The notes under the pieces are model-generated. The model was not told the origin of the DNA. It made no database searches and was given only the letters and a program-made list of their open reading frames with translations. A stretch of DNA of 19,090 nucleotides from Bacteroidota bacterium (GTDB lineage: Bacteria > Bacteroidota > Bacteroidia > Chitinophagales > Saprospiraceae). Below, piece by piece: positions 1-7,951 of this stretch (its first letter is position 1; the number at the start of each line of letters is the position of its first letter). A program made the translations under genes and the position numbers. The stretch covers positions 1 to 19,090 of the forward strand of contig JAJRQS010000216.1 of NCBI GenBank assembly GCA_024280135.1, in the 5' to 3' direction.

Positions 1-160
1 TGCGAAAGCCCAAGACCTCGTTTATATTGATTTGCATAAAACGTTTATCAATAAAAACGGAGAGTTGGACGAGAAATATACTCATGATGGCATCCATTTG
101 AATGGAAATGCGTATCTAATTTGGAAAAAAATGATTAGCCATACGGTTGAACAGTTATGA
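1..160 (+). CDS. SGNH/GDSL-type hydrolase, C-terminal fragment (cut by window edge)
   Basis: Only the last 52 codons are present, read from base 2 to a TGA at 158-160. The visible end contains THDGIHLNGNAYLIWKKMI, the D-x-x-H block that supplies the catalytic Asp and His in SGNH/GDSL esterases; the Ser block lies upstream of the window. The stop codon overlaps the ATG of the following MBOAT gene (ATGA at 157-160), which suggests translational coupling. SGNH proteins next to MBOAT acyltransferases commonly serve as esterase or acetyl-transfer partners in polysaccharide O-acetylation, so the same role is inferred here. The family is well supported by the motif and context, but the substrate cannot be told from 52 residues. 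Confidence 0.75.
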   Translation, partial: AKAQDLVYIDLHKTFINKNGELDEKYTHDGIHLNGNAYLIWKKMISHTVEQL

Positions 161-1587
161 TATTTAATAGCCTAATATTTTTAAAGTTTATTGCCGTTTT
201 CGGCTTACTCTATTTTGCCTTGAAAGGGCGAGCTAGAACAGCTTTGATGCTTGTCGCCAGTTACTTTTTCTACGGTTGGTGGGATTGGCGGTTTTTGTCA
301 TTGATAGTTATTTCTACAATCATTGATTTTTTGGTGTCCATCAAGATGGAAGAAACCGACGATAAAGCTATTCGGAAAAAACTACTTTGGATTAGCATGG
401 CCGTAAATCTGGGCTTTTTAGCTTTCTTTAAGTATTATAACTTCTTTGCGGCTTCTTTTCACGACATGGCTGCTAATATGGGCTTTGAACCTAGCGATAT
501 GACGATGAAGATTATATTGCCGATGGGTATCTCTTTTTACACCTTCCAAACGATGAGTTATACGATTGATGTGTATAGGGGGGATTTGAAAGCAGAAAAG
601 GATTGGTTGAAATTTGCAACTTTCGTGAGCTTCTTTCCTCAGTTAGTGGCAGGCCCAATCGTGCGGGCATCGGACTTTTTACCACAATTCCAAAAGACCC
701 ATAATTTTGATTGGGATCGATTGATAAGCGGTTTAGGGCGAGTATTTTGGGGATTTTATAAGAAAGTTGCGGTTGCGGATTCGATTGCAACTATAGTCGA
801 TCAAGTGTGGGCGACGCCAGATGTACATTCTTCGTCCTATGTGTTAGTTGGGGTGATTTTATATTCTTTTCAGATATATTTGGACTTTTCGGGATATTCG
901 GATATTGCCATTGGGTTGGCTCGAATATTTGGATTTGACTTTCCAGAAAACTTTAAAACACCCTATTTCTCGAAAGGCTTTTCTGAATTTTGGAAACGAT
1001 GGCATATTTCTTTGTCAAGTTGGTTAAGAGATTATTTGTATATCCCTTTAGGCGGTAATAGAGGCGGATCTTATTTTACATACCGTAATTTGATGATTAC
1101 GATGTTACTAGGGGGATTATGGCACGGAGCGAATTGGACCTTTGTTTTTTGGGGCTTTTTACATGGTTCTTATCTGATATTAGAACGTTTTGTCGGGCAA
1201 CCGATTGGTCGGTTTATGAAGAAATCAGTCGGTGTACCCAAATGGCTTTGGGCAGGAGTCAGTATTTTGACAGTTTATATATTGACGAACGTGGCTTGGA
1301 TATTTTTTAGAAGTGAGAATTTTGGAAAAGCGATGTCAATCTTTGAAAGATTAGCATCTTTTGATAATTTCAATTTCTCTAGTATCCCAAATAAATTTTT
1401 AATTGCCAAAGGGTTTTTGCTGATAGGCATTCTGCTCTTTATAGAAGTGAGTAATTTTAAATTCCATTATAACAGTATTGCATTGAAAAAACCTGCATTG
1501 GGTGCAGCTATGTTTGCAATATTGCTTTTGTTGGTTGCTTTATTCGGTACTTTTGGTGGAGGAGCTTTTATATATTTTCAATTCTAA
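157..1587 (+). CDS. MBOAT-family membrane-bound O-acyltransferase (AlgI-like)
   Basis: A 476-residue polytopic membrane protein of usual length for the AlgI/DltB-like MBOAT family. Landmarks are an N-terminal hydrophobic segment, the SYFFYGWWDWRF block near residue 35, PQLVAGPIVRA starting at residue 161, the FWKRWHISLSSWLRDYLYIPLGG block in the middle, and WHGANWTFVFWGFLHG with the invariant catalytic-type His at residue 323. Family members move acyl (usually acetyl) groups across the inner membrane for transfer to an extracytoplasmic polymer such as alginate, cellulose, another exopolysaccharide or peptidoglycan. Here the gene is sandwiched between two SGNH-like genes: its start overlaps the upstream stop, and only 3 bases separate its stop from the next ATG. 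This is a polymer O-acylation cassette by context. The polymer is unknown, since no synthase gene is visible in the window. Confidence 0.93.
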   Translation: MIFNSLIFLKFIAVFGLLYFALKGRARTALMLVASYFFYGWWDWRFLSLIVISTIIDFLVSIKMEETDDKAIRKKLLWISMAVNLGFLAFFKYYNFFAASFHDMAANMGFEPSDMTMKIILPMGISFYTFQTMSYTIDVYRGDLKAEKDWLKFATFVSFFPQLVAGPIVRASDFLPQFQKTHNFDWDRLISGLGRVFWGFYKKVAVADSIATIVDQVWATPDVHSSSYVLVGVILYSFQIYLDFSGYSDIAIGLARIFGFDFPENFKTPYFSKGFSEFWKRWHISLSSWLRDYLYIPLGGNRGGSYFTYRNLMITMLLGGLWHGANWTFVFWGFLHGSYLILERFVGQPIGRFMKKSVGVPKWLWAGVSILTVYILTNVAWIFFRSENFGKAMSIFERLASFDNFNFSSIPNKFLIAKGFLLIGILLFIEVSNFKFHYNSIALKKPALGAAMFAILLLLVALFGTFGGGAFIYFQF

Positions 1588-1590
1588 GAG

Positions 1591-2490
1591 ATGCTAAAGA
1601 AAAGATTGACATGGTTGGTATTGTTGTTGGTTTTCACCTTTGTGGGGGATCGACTAGGTGGCTGGGTCTTGGGAAAGATTCGAGATAAAAGCGAGTTTCG
1701 TTATTCCAGGCTCTACACAGATAGGGCCAAAGCTGATATTTTATTGGTGGGTAATTCTCGAGGATTACCCTTGTTTCAGCCATACGTGGAAGAAGCTACG
1801 GGTAAAACAACTATGAATTTAAGCTATAACGGTTTGCCTAATTATCTGGGCGTAGCTTTTGTATTGGACTACTTGGATAGATATCCTGCACCAGATGTAA
1901 TTGTGTATGATATTACGATTTGCAATGGAGGAAATCCACCTTTGACTATTGGTATGGGCCCGTACGCCAAATATTCCAATCGTGTGGATAGTTTAATAAA
2001 AACGGTCTCTGACCAAGATAAGACGAAGCGATTTCATGTAGCCTGGCAAGCGCAAAAATTTTCTCATCTCTACCAATACAATAGTGAGGTCTTCTTACAA
2101 ATGCTGTATTATCAAGGGAAAACGGATAAGTATTGGTTGATGGATCGAAAGATTCCTCAAACGATGATAGATAACATGAAAGATTTTGAGACGATACCTT
2201 TTAGTATTTGGCCTTCTATGATTTCGGACTTGCGTCAAATGGTGTCGGTTGCCAAATCTAAAGGCTCAAAGGTCAAATTTATTGTTGGGCCCTATTTTCC
2301 GGAGTATGCAAAAAAATTGTCTAATCTCCAGAATCTAATTGACACCACTCAGCAAGTGACGGGGCTTCCTGTTTCAGATTTTAGTAATTCCTTACGGCAA
2401 AAAGATTTCTTTGCGGACTACCAACATCCCAACCTTCAAGGAAGTAAAGCTTATATTGAATTATTAAAAGAGGCAGGTATTTTTGAATAG
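1591..2490 (+). CDS. Membrane-anchored SGNH-like protein, MBOAT partner
   Basis: A 299-residue protein with one N-terminal hydrophobic anchor (about residues 7-27) and an extracytoplasmic SGNH-like fold. Near residue 56 it has ILLVGNSRG, where Ser56 sits at the GDS-type nucleophile position. Near the C terminus it has DYQHPN, giving Asp276 and His279 as the likely D-x-x-H pair. N78 in LSYNGLPN could be the block II/III oxyanion residue, but this is less certain. It starts 3 bases after the MBOAT stop, so the two are very probably co-transcribed. By analogy with AlgJ/AlgX-type and other MBOAT partners it probably transfers or removes acyl groups on the exported polymer. An esterase role is the alternative. 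The family call is good and the reaction is inferred. Confidence 0.75.
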   Translation: MLKKRLTWLVLLLVFTFVGDRLGGWVLGKIRDKSEFRYSRLYTDRAKADILLVGNSRGLPLFQPYVEEATGKTTMNLSYNGLPNYLGVAFVLDYLDRYPAPDVIVYDITICNGGNPPLTIGMGPYAKYSNRVDSLIKTVSDQDKTKRFHVAWQAQKFSHLYQYNSEVFLQMLYYQGKTDKYWLMDRKIPQTMIDNMKDFETIPFSIWPSMISDLRQMVSVAKSKGSKVKFIVGPYFPEYAKKLSNLQNLIDTTQQVTGLPVSDFSNSLRQKDFFADYQHPNLQGSKAYIELLKEAGIFE

Positions 2491-2554
2491 ACTGCAGATG
2501 TAAAGTAGGCTGCTGCAATTGTAATTTCTTAGCGCTTTTCTTTTGTAAAAGGTA

Positions 2555-2562
2555 TATTTTTG
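2555..2562 (+). promoter_or_regulatory. Possible -7 promoter element upstream of the VanW-family gene
   Basis: TATTTTTG matches the Bacteroidota -7 consensus TAnnTTTG and ends 26 bases before the ATG at 2589. The nearest upstream TTTG (2542-2545) is only 9 bases away, too close for a normal -33 element, so only the -7 match supports this. A-rich sequence follows up to the start codon, as is usual for Bacteroidota leaders. Confidence 0.35.
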
Positions 2563-2588
2563 GATCGAAAAGAAAAAATAATATAATT

Positions 2589-3389
2589 ATGCAAGAGATA
2601 GAAAGACCAAAGAAAAGATCCAATTTAAGATTAAGATTAGGCAAGGAGTATTTTATTATAAAGCGTCGTTATGAATGGCTCTTTGGAAGTAAGAAGTACG
2701 CACGAGTCCAATCTAATAATGAATTTGAGCATTTAGTTTTTAAGCACCAATCGTTCGTGATGCGTCCGCTGAAAGATTTGGAAATGTATCTTCAAAAAAA
2801 TAAAAAGACTAATCTTCAGCTAGCCATTCAGCACATTAATGGAATTGAAATAAAGCCTGATGAAGTTTTTTCTATTTGGCGTTTGGTAGGAAGACCGACC
2901 CGTAGAAAAGGGTATCTTGAAGGATTAATATTAAAGAGTGGTCAATTAGATAAGGACATAGGTGGAGGATTGTGTCAGTTAGGAAACTTACTGTTTTGGA
3001 TTTTTGCTCATAGTCCTTTGGAAGTGATTGAACGTTATCGTCATGGCTATGATGTCTTTCCAGATGTTAAAAGAAAAGTTCCTTTTGGAGCAGGTGCTAC
3101 TTTATCTTATAATTACATAGATCTACAAGTAAAAAATGTAACAAAGAATTCTTTCATCATTAAATTATGGCTAGATGATGCGCATTTGCATGGTGCTCTG
3201 TATGCCCAAGAACCGCTAAGCGCTACCTATAAAGTAGTAGAACGAAATCACCACATGAAGCAGCAAATGTGGGGTGGGTATTCTAGGCACAATCAAATTT
3301 TTAAAGTAAAGATAGAAGGAGGAGTAGAGACCGAAGAACTGATCGTAGAAAACCATGCAATTATGATGTATCAGCCTTTTTTAAAATAA
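2589..3389 (+). CDS. VanW-family protein
   Basis: A 266-residue protein with the VanW-family core: SIWRLVGRPTRRKGYLEG, then GGGLCQLGNLLFW (GGGLCQL at residues 125-131), then ERYRHGYDVFPD (RHGYDVFPD from residue 151). The N terminus is Lys/Arg-rich, with no signal peptide or membrane segment, so it is predicted cytoplasmic. VanW was named from VanB-type glycopeptide-resistance clusters, where it is an accessory gene of undefined biochemical role. None of the required resistance genes (ligase, dehydrogenase, dipeptidase) lies in this window, so a resistance role should not be inferred. The gene stands alone between the O-acylation cassette and a convergent protein gene. The family call is strong and the function is unknown. 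Confidence 0.88.
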   Translation: MQEIERPKKRSNLRLRLGKEYFIIKRRYEWLFGSKKYARVQSNNEFEHLVFKHQSFVMRPLKDLEMYLQKNKKTNLQLAIQHINGIEIKPDEVFSIWRLVGRPTRRKGYLEGLILKSGQLDKDIGGGLCQLGNLLFWIFAHSPLEVIERYRHGYDVFPDVKRKVPFGAGATLSYNYIDLQVKNVTKNSFIIKLWLDDAHLHGALYAQEPLSATYKVVERNHHMKQQMWGGYSRHNQIFKVKIEGGVETEELIVENHAIMMYQPFLK

Positions 3390-3432
3390 TCCTTCAATTG
3401 TTCGTTACAGCTAATTTAGTTTATTGAAAAAA

Positions 3433-4023
3433 TTATGCACCATCACATTGGACTATTTGGGTTATATTATCAATTAATACGTTGCCCCGATATTTGATAT
3501 ATACGCCAGGAGCATAAAAGGCTTCAATTAGAAGAAAACGATGTGCTTTTTTTGTGTAAAATTTTACCTCAAAAGTTTTCCAATTTGGATTATTGATTAA
3601 ATCACTTTCCCAAAGTAATTGCTCGTACTGACAGCCTTTTGTACTAGCCCAAACCCGTACACGGACAGGTAAATTATAGCCTGAATAAGTTGTTGAATGG
3701 GCTAAGTCCATGTTGAAACTATAACAAGTTGAAGCTTTCATGGGTTGGAGAAGGCGTTGTCCAATGGCTTCATTTGAACCGTCATCTCTTGTGATGAGAC
3801 CGATATAAGATTGACCATGCGAAGGAGGCGTTAAAACGCCCCAAGCCCCTGGTAGAATATCAGGTGTTGTGCCCATTTTACAACCCATCCATGCCTGTGG
3901 CATGGTGGAATGCGTTCCTGATTTTTCTCCTTCAAATGAACCATTTAGGATTGGGATTGAGTCTTGGGCTTGCGCAAAAAAATGAGTAAGTAAAATTAAA
4001 AATAGGAGGGCTATTTCTTTCAT
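3433..4023 (-). CDS. Small secreted NGSFE-type beta-sandwich protein
   Basis: A 196-residue protein with a clear N-terminal signal peptide (hydrophobic run, then AQAQ near residue 20). The mature start IPILNGSFEG, followed by P-x-x-W, DILPGAWGV, GQSYIGLITRDDGSNEAIGQRL and a C-terminal VLIDNI strand, is the pattern of a jelly-roll or carbohydrate-binding-like domain often found at the N terminus of larger Saprospiraceae surface proteins (recalled resemblance, not a database result). Here the domain makes up the whole protein: there is no T9SS sorting domain, OmpA domain or catalytic motif. The four Cys residues suggest disulfides outside the cytoplasm. It starts 5 bases after the upstream peptidase stop on the same strand, so the two are probably one transcript. 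Ligand and role are unknown. Confidence 0.7.
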   Translation of the reverse strand: MKEIALLFLILLTHFFAQAQDSIPILNGSFEGEKSGTHSTMPQAWMGCKMGTTPDILPGAWGVLTPPSHGQSYIGLITRDDGSNEAIGQRLLQPMKASTCYSFNMDLAHSTTYSGYNLPVRVRVWASTKGCQYEQLLWESDLINNPNWKTFEVKFYTKKAHRFLLIEAFYAPGVYIKYRGNVLIDNITQIVQCDGA

Positions 4024-4028
4024 TGGTA

Positions 4029-6152
4029 TTATTTATTATGTTCAATGATATAGTCAAGCACCTTTCTCATTAGATGAACACGATCCTCTCCTCTTACGTT
4101 ATGTTTGTGCATAGGGTAGGGGAAGAAGTCTGTTTGAACACCTTCTTCCACGCATTTTTTTAGAAAGCTATAATTGTGTTGGGGCACGACTACATCATCC
4201 ACCATGCCGTGAATGGTCAAGAGGTTTCCTTTTAGGTTTTTGACATAATTCAATAAACTTGTCGCTTCAAATCCTTCAGGATTTGTCGCTTCGGTATCCA
4301 TGTAACGCTCGCCATACATCACTTCATACCATTTCCAATCAATGACGGGGCCACCTGCTACACCCGTAGAAAATACCCCAGGTTTACGTAACATTAATGA
4401 AGTTGTCATAAAACCGCCATAGCTCCAGCCATGGACTGCCAGTCGATTGGCATCAACATAACTTTGTCTTTTTAACCAATCAACGCCTATTAGTTGGTCT
4501 TGCATTTCGTGTTCCCCTAGGTTTCTAAAAATTTCGCTTTCAAATTTAAATCCTCTGTTTCCTGAGCCATGTCCATCTATTGTAAAAATAATATAACCCT
4601 GTTCTGCCATCCATTGCATCCAGTAGGGTGCTCCGTAGTTCCATCTATTCACCACCATTTGTGCATGTGGCCCACCATATACATATACCAAAACAGGATA
4701 TTTCTTTGAGGGGTCAAAGTTACTGGGTTTGATGACTCTCGCGTATAAGTCACTACCATCATATGATTTTAAAGTAATAATTTCTGTTTTGCCAACCACT
4801 ACGTCTTTAAGTGGATTTGGGGCTTCAAATAGGGACTGATATTTTCCTGTAAGTAAATTGTACACTCCTATTGATCTCGATGTTTTCGGGCTTGAAAATT
4901 TAGTGACTAAGTATTCATTGTTTTTGCCTGCAAGGGAGACTTCATGTACCCCCTCTTGTCGTGTGATTTGAGTCTGTTTCCCAGTATTCAAATTGTACAT
5001 GAATGCAAGGGTGTTCATAGGATTTGCTCCGGTTCCAGTATAAACCAGGGAGTTTAACGCAGGGCTGTAGCCGATTATTTTTTTTATAACCCAATGGTTA
5101 TTAGTGAGTTGTGTGGCTTTTTTTGTACGAATGTTGTATTGATAGATATTCATGTATCCATCCCGTTCACTAAGCCAAAACATTTTTTTCTTTTGAAAAG
5201 GAGTAAAGAAAGGGGCGTGTTCGGGTTCGACCCATTTGTCATTTTTTTCTTCAAAGAGCATAGCGACAAACTTTCCTGTTTTTGCATTGTATTTATTGAG
5301 GCGCATGTGGTTTTGGTCACGATTGACCTCAGCAATATATACGCACTTCTCTTTGTTGTCCCATCCTAAATTGGTAATATAGTGGTCATCCAATTTTGTC
5401 TGTAATCTGACAGATTTTCCCGAAAGGGTCGAATACACCCAAGCAGAGGGGATTTCACTTCCTTGCCCGATCATCGGATACTTAATATTATTTAGAGTAG
5501 CAGGAGTGGTATTAATATTAACGAGTGGATAGTCAGCAACATTGGATTCATCTTTTTGATAATAGGCAAGATATTTTCCGGAAGGTGACCAAAAAGTCCC
5601 CTTGCTGATACCAAATTCATATCGTGCGATAGCCTGTCCAGATACAATGTTTTTGTCCGTATTTTGCGTGACAGCTATTTTATTGTTCTTTTCGTCTGCT
5701 ATGAAGAGATTATTTTCAATCGTAAAAGCCATCCTTTTCCCTTTGGAGTTGTAGTCTGTATTTTGCGCAAGTGAGGCAGGATAGGATAAGATCTTTTTTA
5801 AGGACTTTGCTTTTACATCATACAGAAAAACATCCTCCTCTTGCGTGAAATAAAACTCATTGCCATTGATCCAGTTCAAATAAGGAAACGACTCCAACCC
5901 TGATTTTACTTGGAATGCACTCAAAGTATTAGATGTTTTTGAAAAAGGGTCATGAAAGGTCATAATTTTGTTTTCATCATCCATAGTCGTATAACTCGAA
6001 GCATGGTTAGCCCAATTAAATCGATTTAGATTCTTGGCTAGGAGCCCTTTTTTGTAGTAAAGTACAGCATCTTCGAGAGATATCTTTCTATTTTGGGCAT
6101 GTGTAACGGAGTACAATAGTGTAAGAAGCAGTAAAAAAAACAATTTCTTCAT
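4029..6152 (-). CDS. S9-family prolyl oligopeptidase-type peptidase (DPP-IV-like)
   Basis: A 707-residue secreted serine peptidase with a signal peptide (residues 1-20, ending THAQ). A DPP-IV-type beta-propeller domain covers roughly residues 60-430; recognisable strands include GTFWSPSGKYLAYYQKDE and PFFTPFQKKKMFWLSERDG. An alpha/beta-hydrolase domain follows from about 470 onward. The catalytic triad is visible: Ser577 in VHGWSYGGF, Asp at 652/653 in HGMVDDVVVP, and His684 in YPMHKHNVRG. GSGNRG precedes the nucleophile, as is typical. Length is normal for S9B/S9C bacterial enzymes. Such enzymes remove N-terminal dipeptides, often X-Pro or X-Ala, from extracellular or periplasmic peptides. 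The exact specificity here is inferred. It is the first gene of a two-gene transcript with the small secreted protein at 3433-4023, and it is divergent from the GH-like gene at 6317. Confidence 0.93.
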   Translation of the reverse strand: MKKLFFLLLLTLLYSVTHAQNRKISLEDAVLYYKKGLLAKNLNRFNWANHASSYTTMDDENKIMTFHDPFSKTSNTLSAFQVKSGLESFPYLNWINGNEFYFTQEEDVFLYDVKAKSLKKILSYPASLAQNTDYNSKGKRMAFTIENNLFIADEKNNKIAVTQNTDKNIVSGQAIARYEFGISKGTFWSPSGKYLAYYQKDESNVADYPLVNINTTPATLNNIKYPMIGQGSEIPSAWVYSTLSGKSVRLQTKLDDHYITNLGWDNKEKCVYIAEVNRDQNHMRLNKYNAKTGKFVAMLFEEKNDKWVEPEHAPFFTPFQKKKMFWLSERDGYMNIYQYNIRTKKATQLTNNHWVIKKIIGYSPALNSLVYTGTGANPMNTLAFMYNLNTGKQTQITRQEGVHEVSLAGKNNEYLVTKFSSPKTSRSIGVYNLLTGKYQSLFEAPNPLKDVVVGKTEIITLKSYDGSDLYARVIKPSNFDPSKKYPVLVYVYGGPHAQMVVNRWNYGAPYWMQWMAEQGYIIFTIDGHGSGNRGFKFESEIFRNLGEHEMQDQLIGVDWLKRQSYVDANRLAVHGWSYGGFMTTSLMLRKPGVFSTGVAGGPVIDWKWYEVMYGERYMDTEATNPEGFEATSLLNYVKNLKGNLLTIHGMVDDVVVPQHNYSFLKKCVEEGVQTDFFPYPMHKHNVRGEDRVHLMRKVLDYIIEHNK

Positions 6153-6174
6153 GAAGATCTATTTAGTTTGAGCA

Positions 6175-6182
6175 CGAATTTA
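6175..6182 (-). promoter_or_regulatory. Weak candidate -7 element for the S9 peptidase gene
   Basis: On the minus strand TAAATTCG differs from TAnnTTTG at one position and lies 22 bases upstream of the peptidase ATG. No well-spaced TTG -33 box is obvious. It sits in the 164-base divergent region shared with the promoter of the gene at 6317. Confidence 0.25.
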
Positions 6183-6222
6183 GTGGTTTTATGGACAATG
6201 TTATTAGCTACATAGTAATTTT

Positions 6223-6257
6223 TTTGTTGAAAGTGTAATAAAAAGCCTTTATCTTTG
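6223..6257 (+). promoter_or_regulatory. Bacteroidota-type promoter of the first GH-like gene
   Basis: TTTG at 6223-6226 and a perfect TATCTTTG at 6250-6257 match the -33/-7 pattern of the Bacteroidota housekeeping sigma factor, with 23 bases between them. A second TTG at 6227-6229 would give a 20-base spacer. The downstream bases to 6269 end in GCTTCGT, as they do in the promoter of the second paralog at 9229-9263, with the same 23-base spacing. The ATG follows 59 bases after the -7 element. Confidence 0.65.
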
Positions 6258-6316
6258 TCGCAGCTTCGTAGAATTCACACCGCAAATTTCCTTTTTTTTA
6301 CTTAAAAAATTTAATT

Positions 6317-7951
6317 ATGCTTAGAGGTTTACTCTTTTCATTGGCATTATTAGCTTCTTTTTATAGTTTTGCGCAAGTTGACTATACAGCTAATGACCAA
6401 GTGACACCCTATGATGGGGGGTTCAAACCAGGAATTAACTTTGATTATTATCCACCTTACACAAATGAAGACTTAGCAAACCTTGCTTCAGGTAATCCTT
6501 TAGCAGGTGTTTCGGGTATCGGTGCTAGAACTTCTAGACCTTCCCTTCGGGAGTCTTTTGCGGAAGTCTGGGGATACGATCATTATGTGAATACCTTTCA
6601 GCACTTTAAAAGTGTAGGCATGAAAGATATGACTATGATTGTCGGTTTTCCTGCAGAATGGCATAGAGATCAAACAAAATTTTGTGATGACGATGATCCT
6701 CAGCACAAATTCTGTAGTAATGATTTTTATACGCCAAATTGTGCAAATACTATGTTTGCCAACCTTTATACGCCTATTTGGGATGGAGGTGCTAATGGTA
6801 CACCGTATAATGATGATAACTATTTGGCAGCCTATATGTACAAAATGGTCACCTTATACAAAGATGATGTTAAGTTCTGGGAAATTTGGAATGAGCCTGG
6901 CTTTGATCATTCATATGTTCAAGGATGGCAGACTCCAGGAGGCCCCAACAACTGGTGGGACAATGATCCTTCTCCTTGTGTCAATCACTTTAAAGCGCCT
7001 ATAGAGCATTTTGTACGGACATTGCGTGTCTGCTATGACGTAGTTAAGACTGTAGATCCTGATGCTTATGTATGTTTAGCTGGGGTCGGTTTTGAAAGTT
7101 TTTTGGATGCTGTCTTGCGTAATACAGACAATCCTGTTGATGGGAGTGTGACTCCAGAGTATCCGTTAGGAGGAGGTGCTTACTTTGATGTAATGGGTTT
7201 TCACACTTATCCAGATATTGATGGAAGTGTACGGTATTGGGATAATGCTCAGAATCAATGGGTTTACACCAGAAACTCCGATGCTGGGGCAGAAGGAATA
7301 GCGACAAGAAAGAACACGTACGCTGGGCGATTGGCTATGTATGGTTATGATGGAGTAACACATCCCAAAAAGGAGTGGATAATTACAGAAATTAATGTGC
7401 CTAGAGTTAAGTTTGGTGCAGAATCAATGGCGTCTGATGAAGTGCAAGTGAACTATATTATTAAAGCCATGGTAAAGGCCATGAAATTGGATATTCGTCA
7501 AATGCACCCGTATCAATTGGGAGATAGAAAGAAAGAATCTGATGCGACGGGAGAATTTGATTTGTTAGGAATGTACCTGAACTTTACAGGCACAACACCT
7601 TATGAAAATCTTGTAAAGACGAATGAAGGTATAGCATACAAAACAGCATCTGACATTCTATATGGATCCACTTTTGATGCAGCTAAAACAGCTGCAATGA
7701 ATCTACCTGCTGGTGTAGAAGGAGGTGCTTTTTATGATGCTTTAGCAGATGGTTGGCAGTATGTTTTATGGGCCGTAACGACTCAAGATTTGAGTGAAGC
7801 AGCTTCTGCTACTTATTCTTTTCCATCTTCTTTTGGAATGGATATGATTAATAAAAGATCTTGGGATTATTCTGAAACAGATATAGATGTTGATATTTCT
7901 ACAAATGATATTGCTTTGACTGGTCGTCCGATATTCTTATTGGATGCGGCT
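6317..7951 (+). repeat. Tandem gene duplication, copy 1 (hydrolase-like head)
   Basis: The first 545 codons of this gene align without net gaps to the first 545 codons of the gene at 9341. Roughly four fifths of residues are identical by eye, with the longest near-identical runs between residues 145 and 310. Similarity stops just after IALTGRP...LLDAA. The duplicated unit is the head only; the C-terminal halves are unrelated apart from the sorting domain. Confidence 0.9.

Noticed and set aside
2542..2562. Complete -33/-7 promoter for the VanW gene using TTTG at 2542
   Set aside because: The spacer would be only 9 bases, far below the roughly 17-23 bases seen in Bacteroidota promoters; only the -7 element is kept.
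2589..3389. Vancomycin resistance locus because of VanW
   Set aside because: No VanA/B ligase, VanH, VanX, VanY or VanRS-like gene lies in the window, and the VanW family is widespread outside resistance clusters.
3390..3432. Terminator between the convergent VanW and NGSFE genes
   Set aside because: Only a short TTCAAT/ATTGAA inverted repeat with a long AT-rich loop is present, too weak to call.
5094..5369. Open frame of 91 codons on the plus strand inside the S9 peptidase gene
   Set aside because: It is antisense to a clear peptidase with an intact triad, with no leader or recognisable domain. The same reasoning applies to other antisense frames such as 512-790 and 18304-18565.
6639..7004. 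Plus-strand frame of 121 codons inside the first GH-like gene
   Set aside because: It is an alternate frame of strongly conserved hydrolase sequence; the true frame is confirmed by the paralog at 9341.
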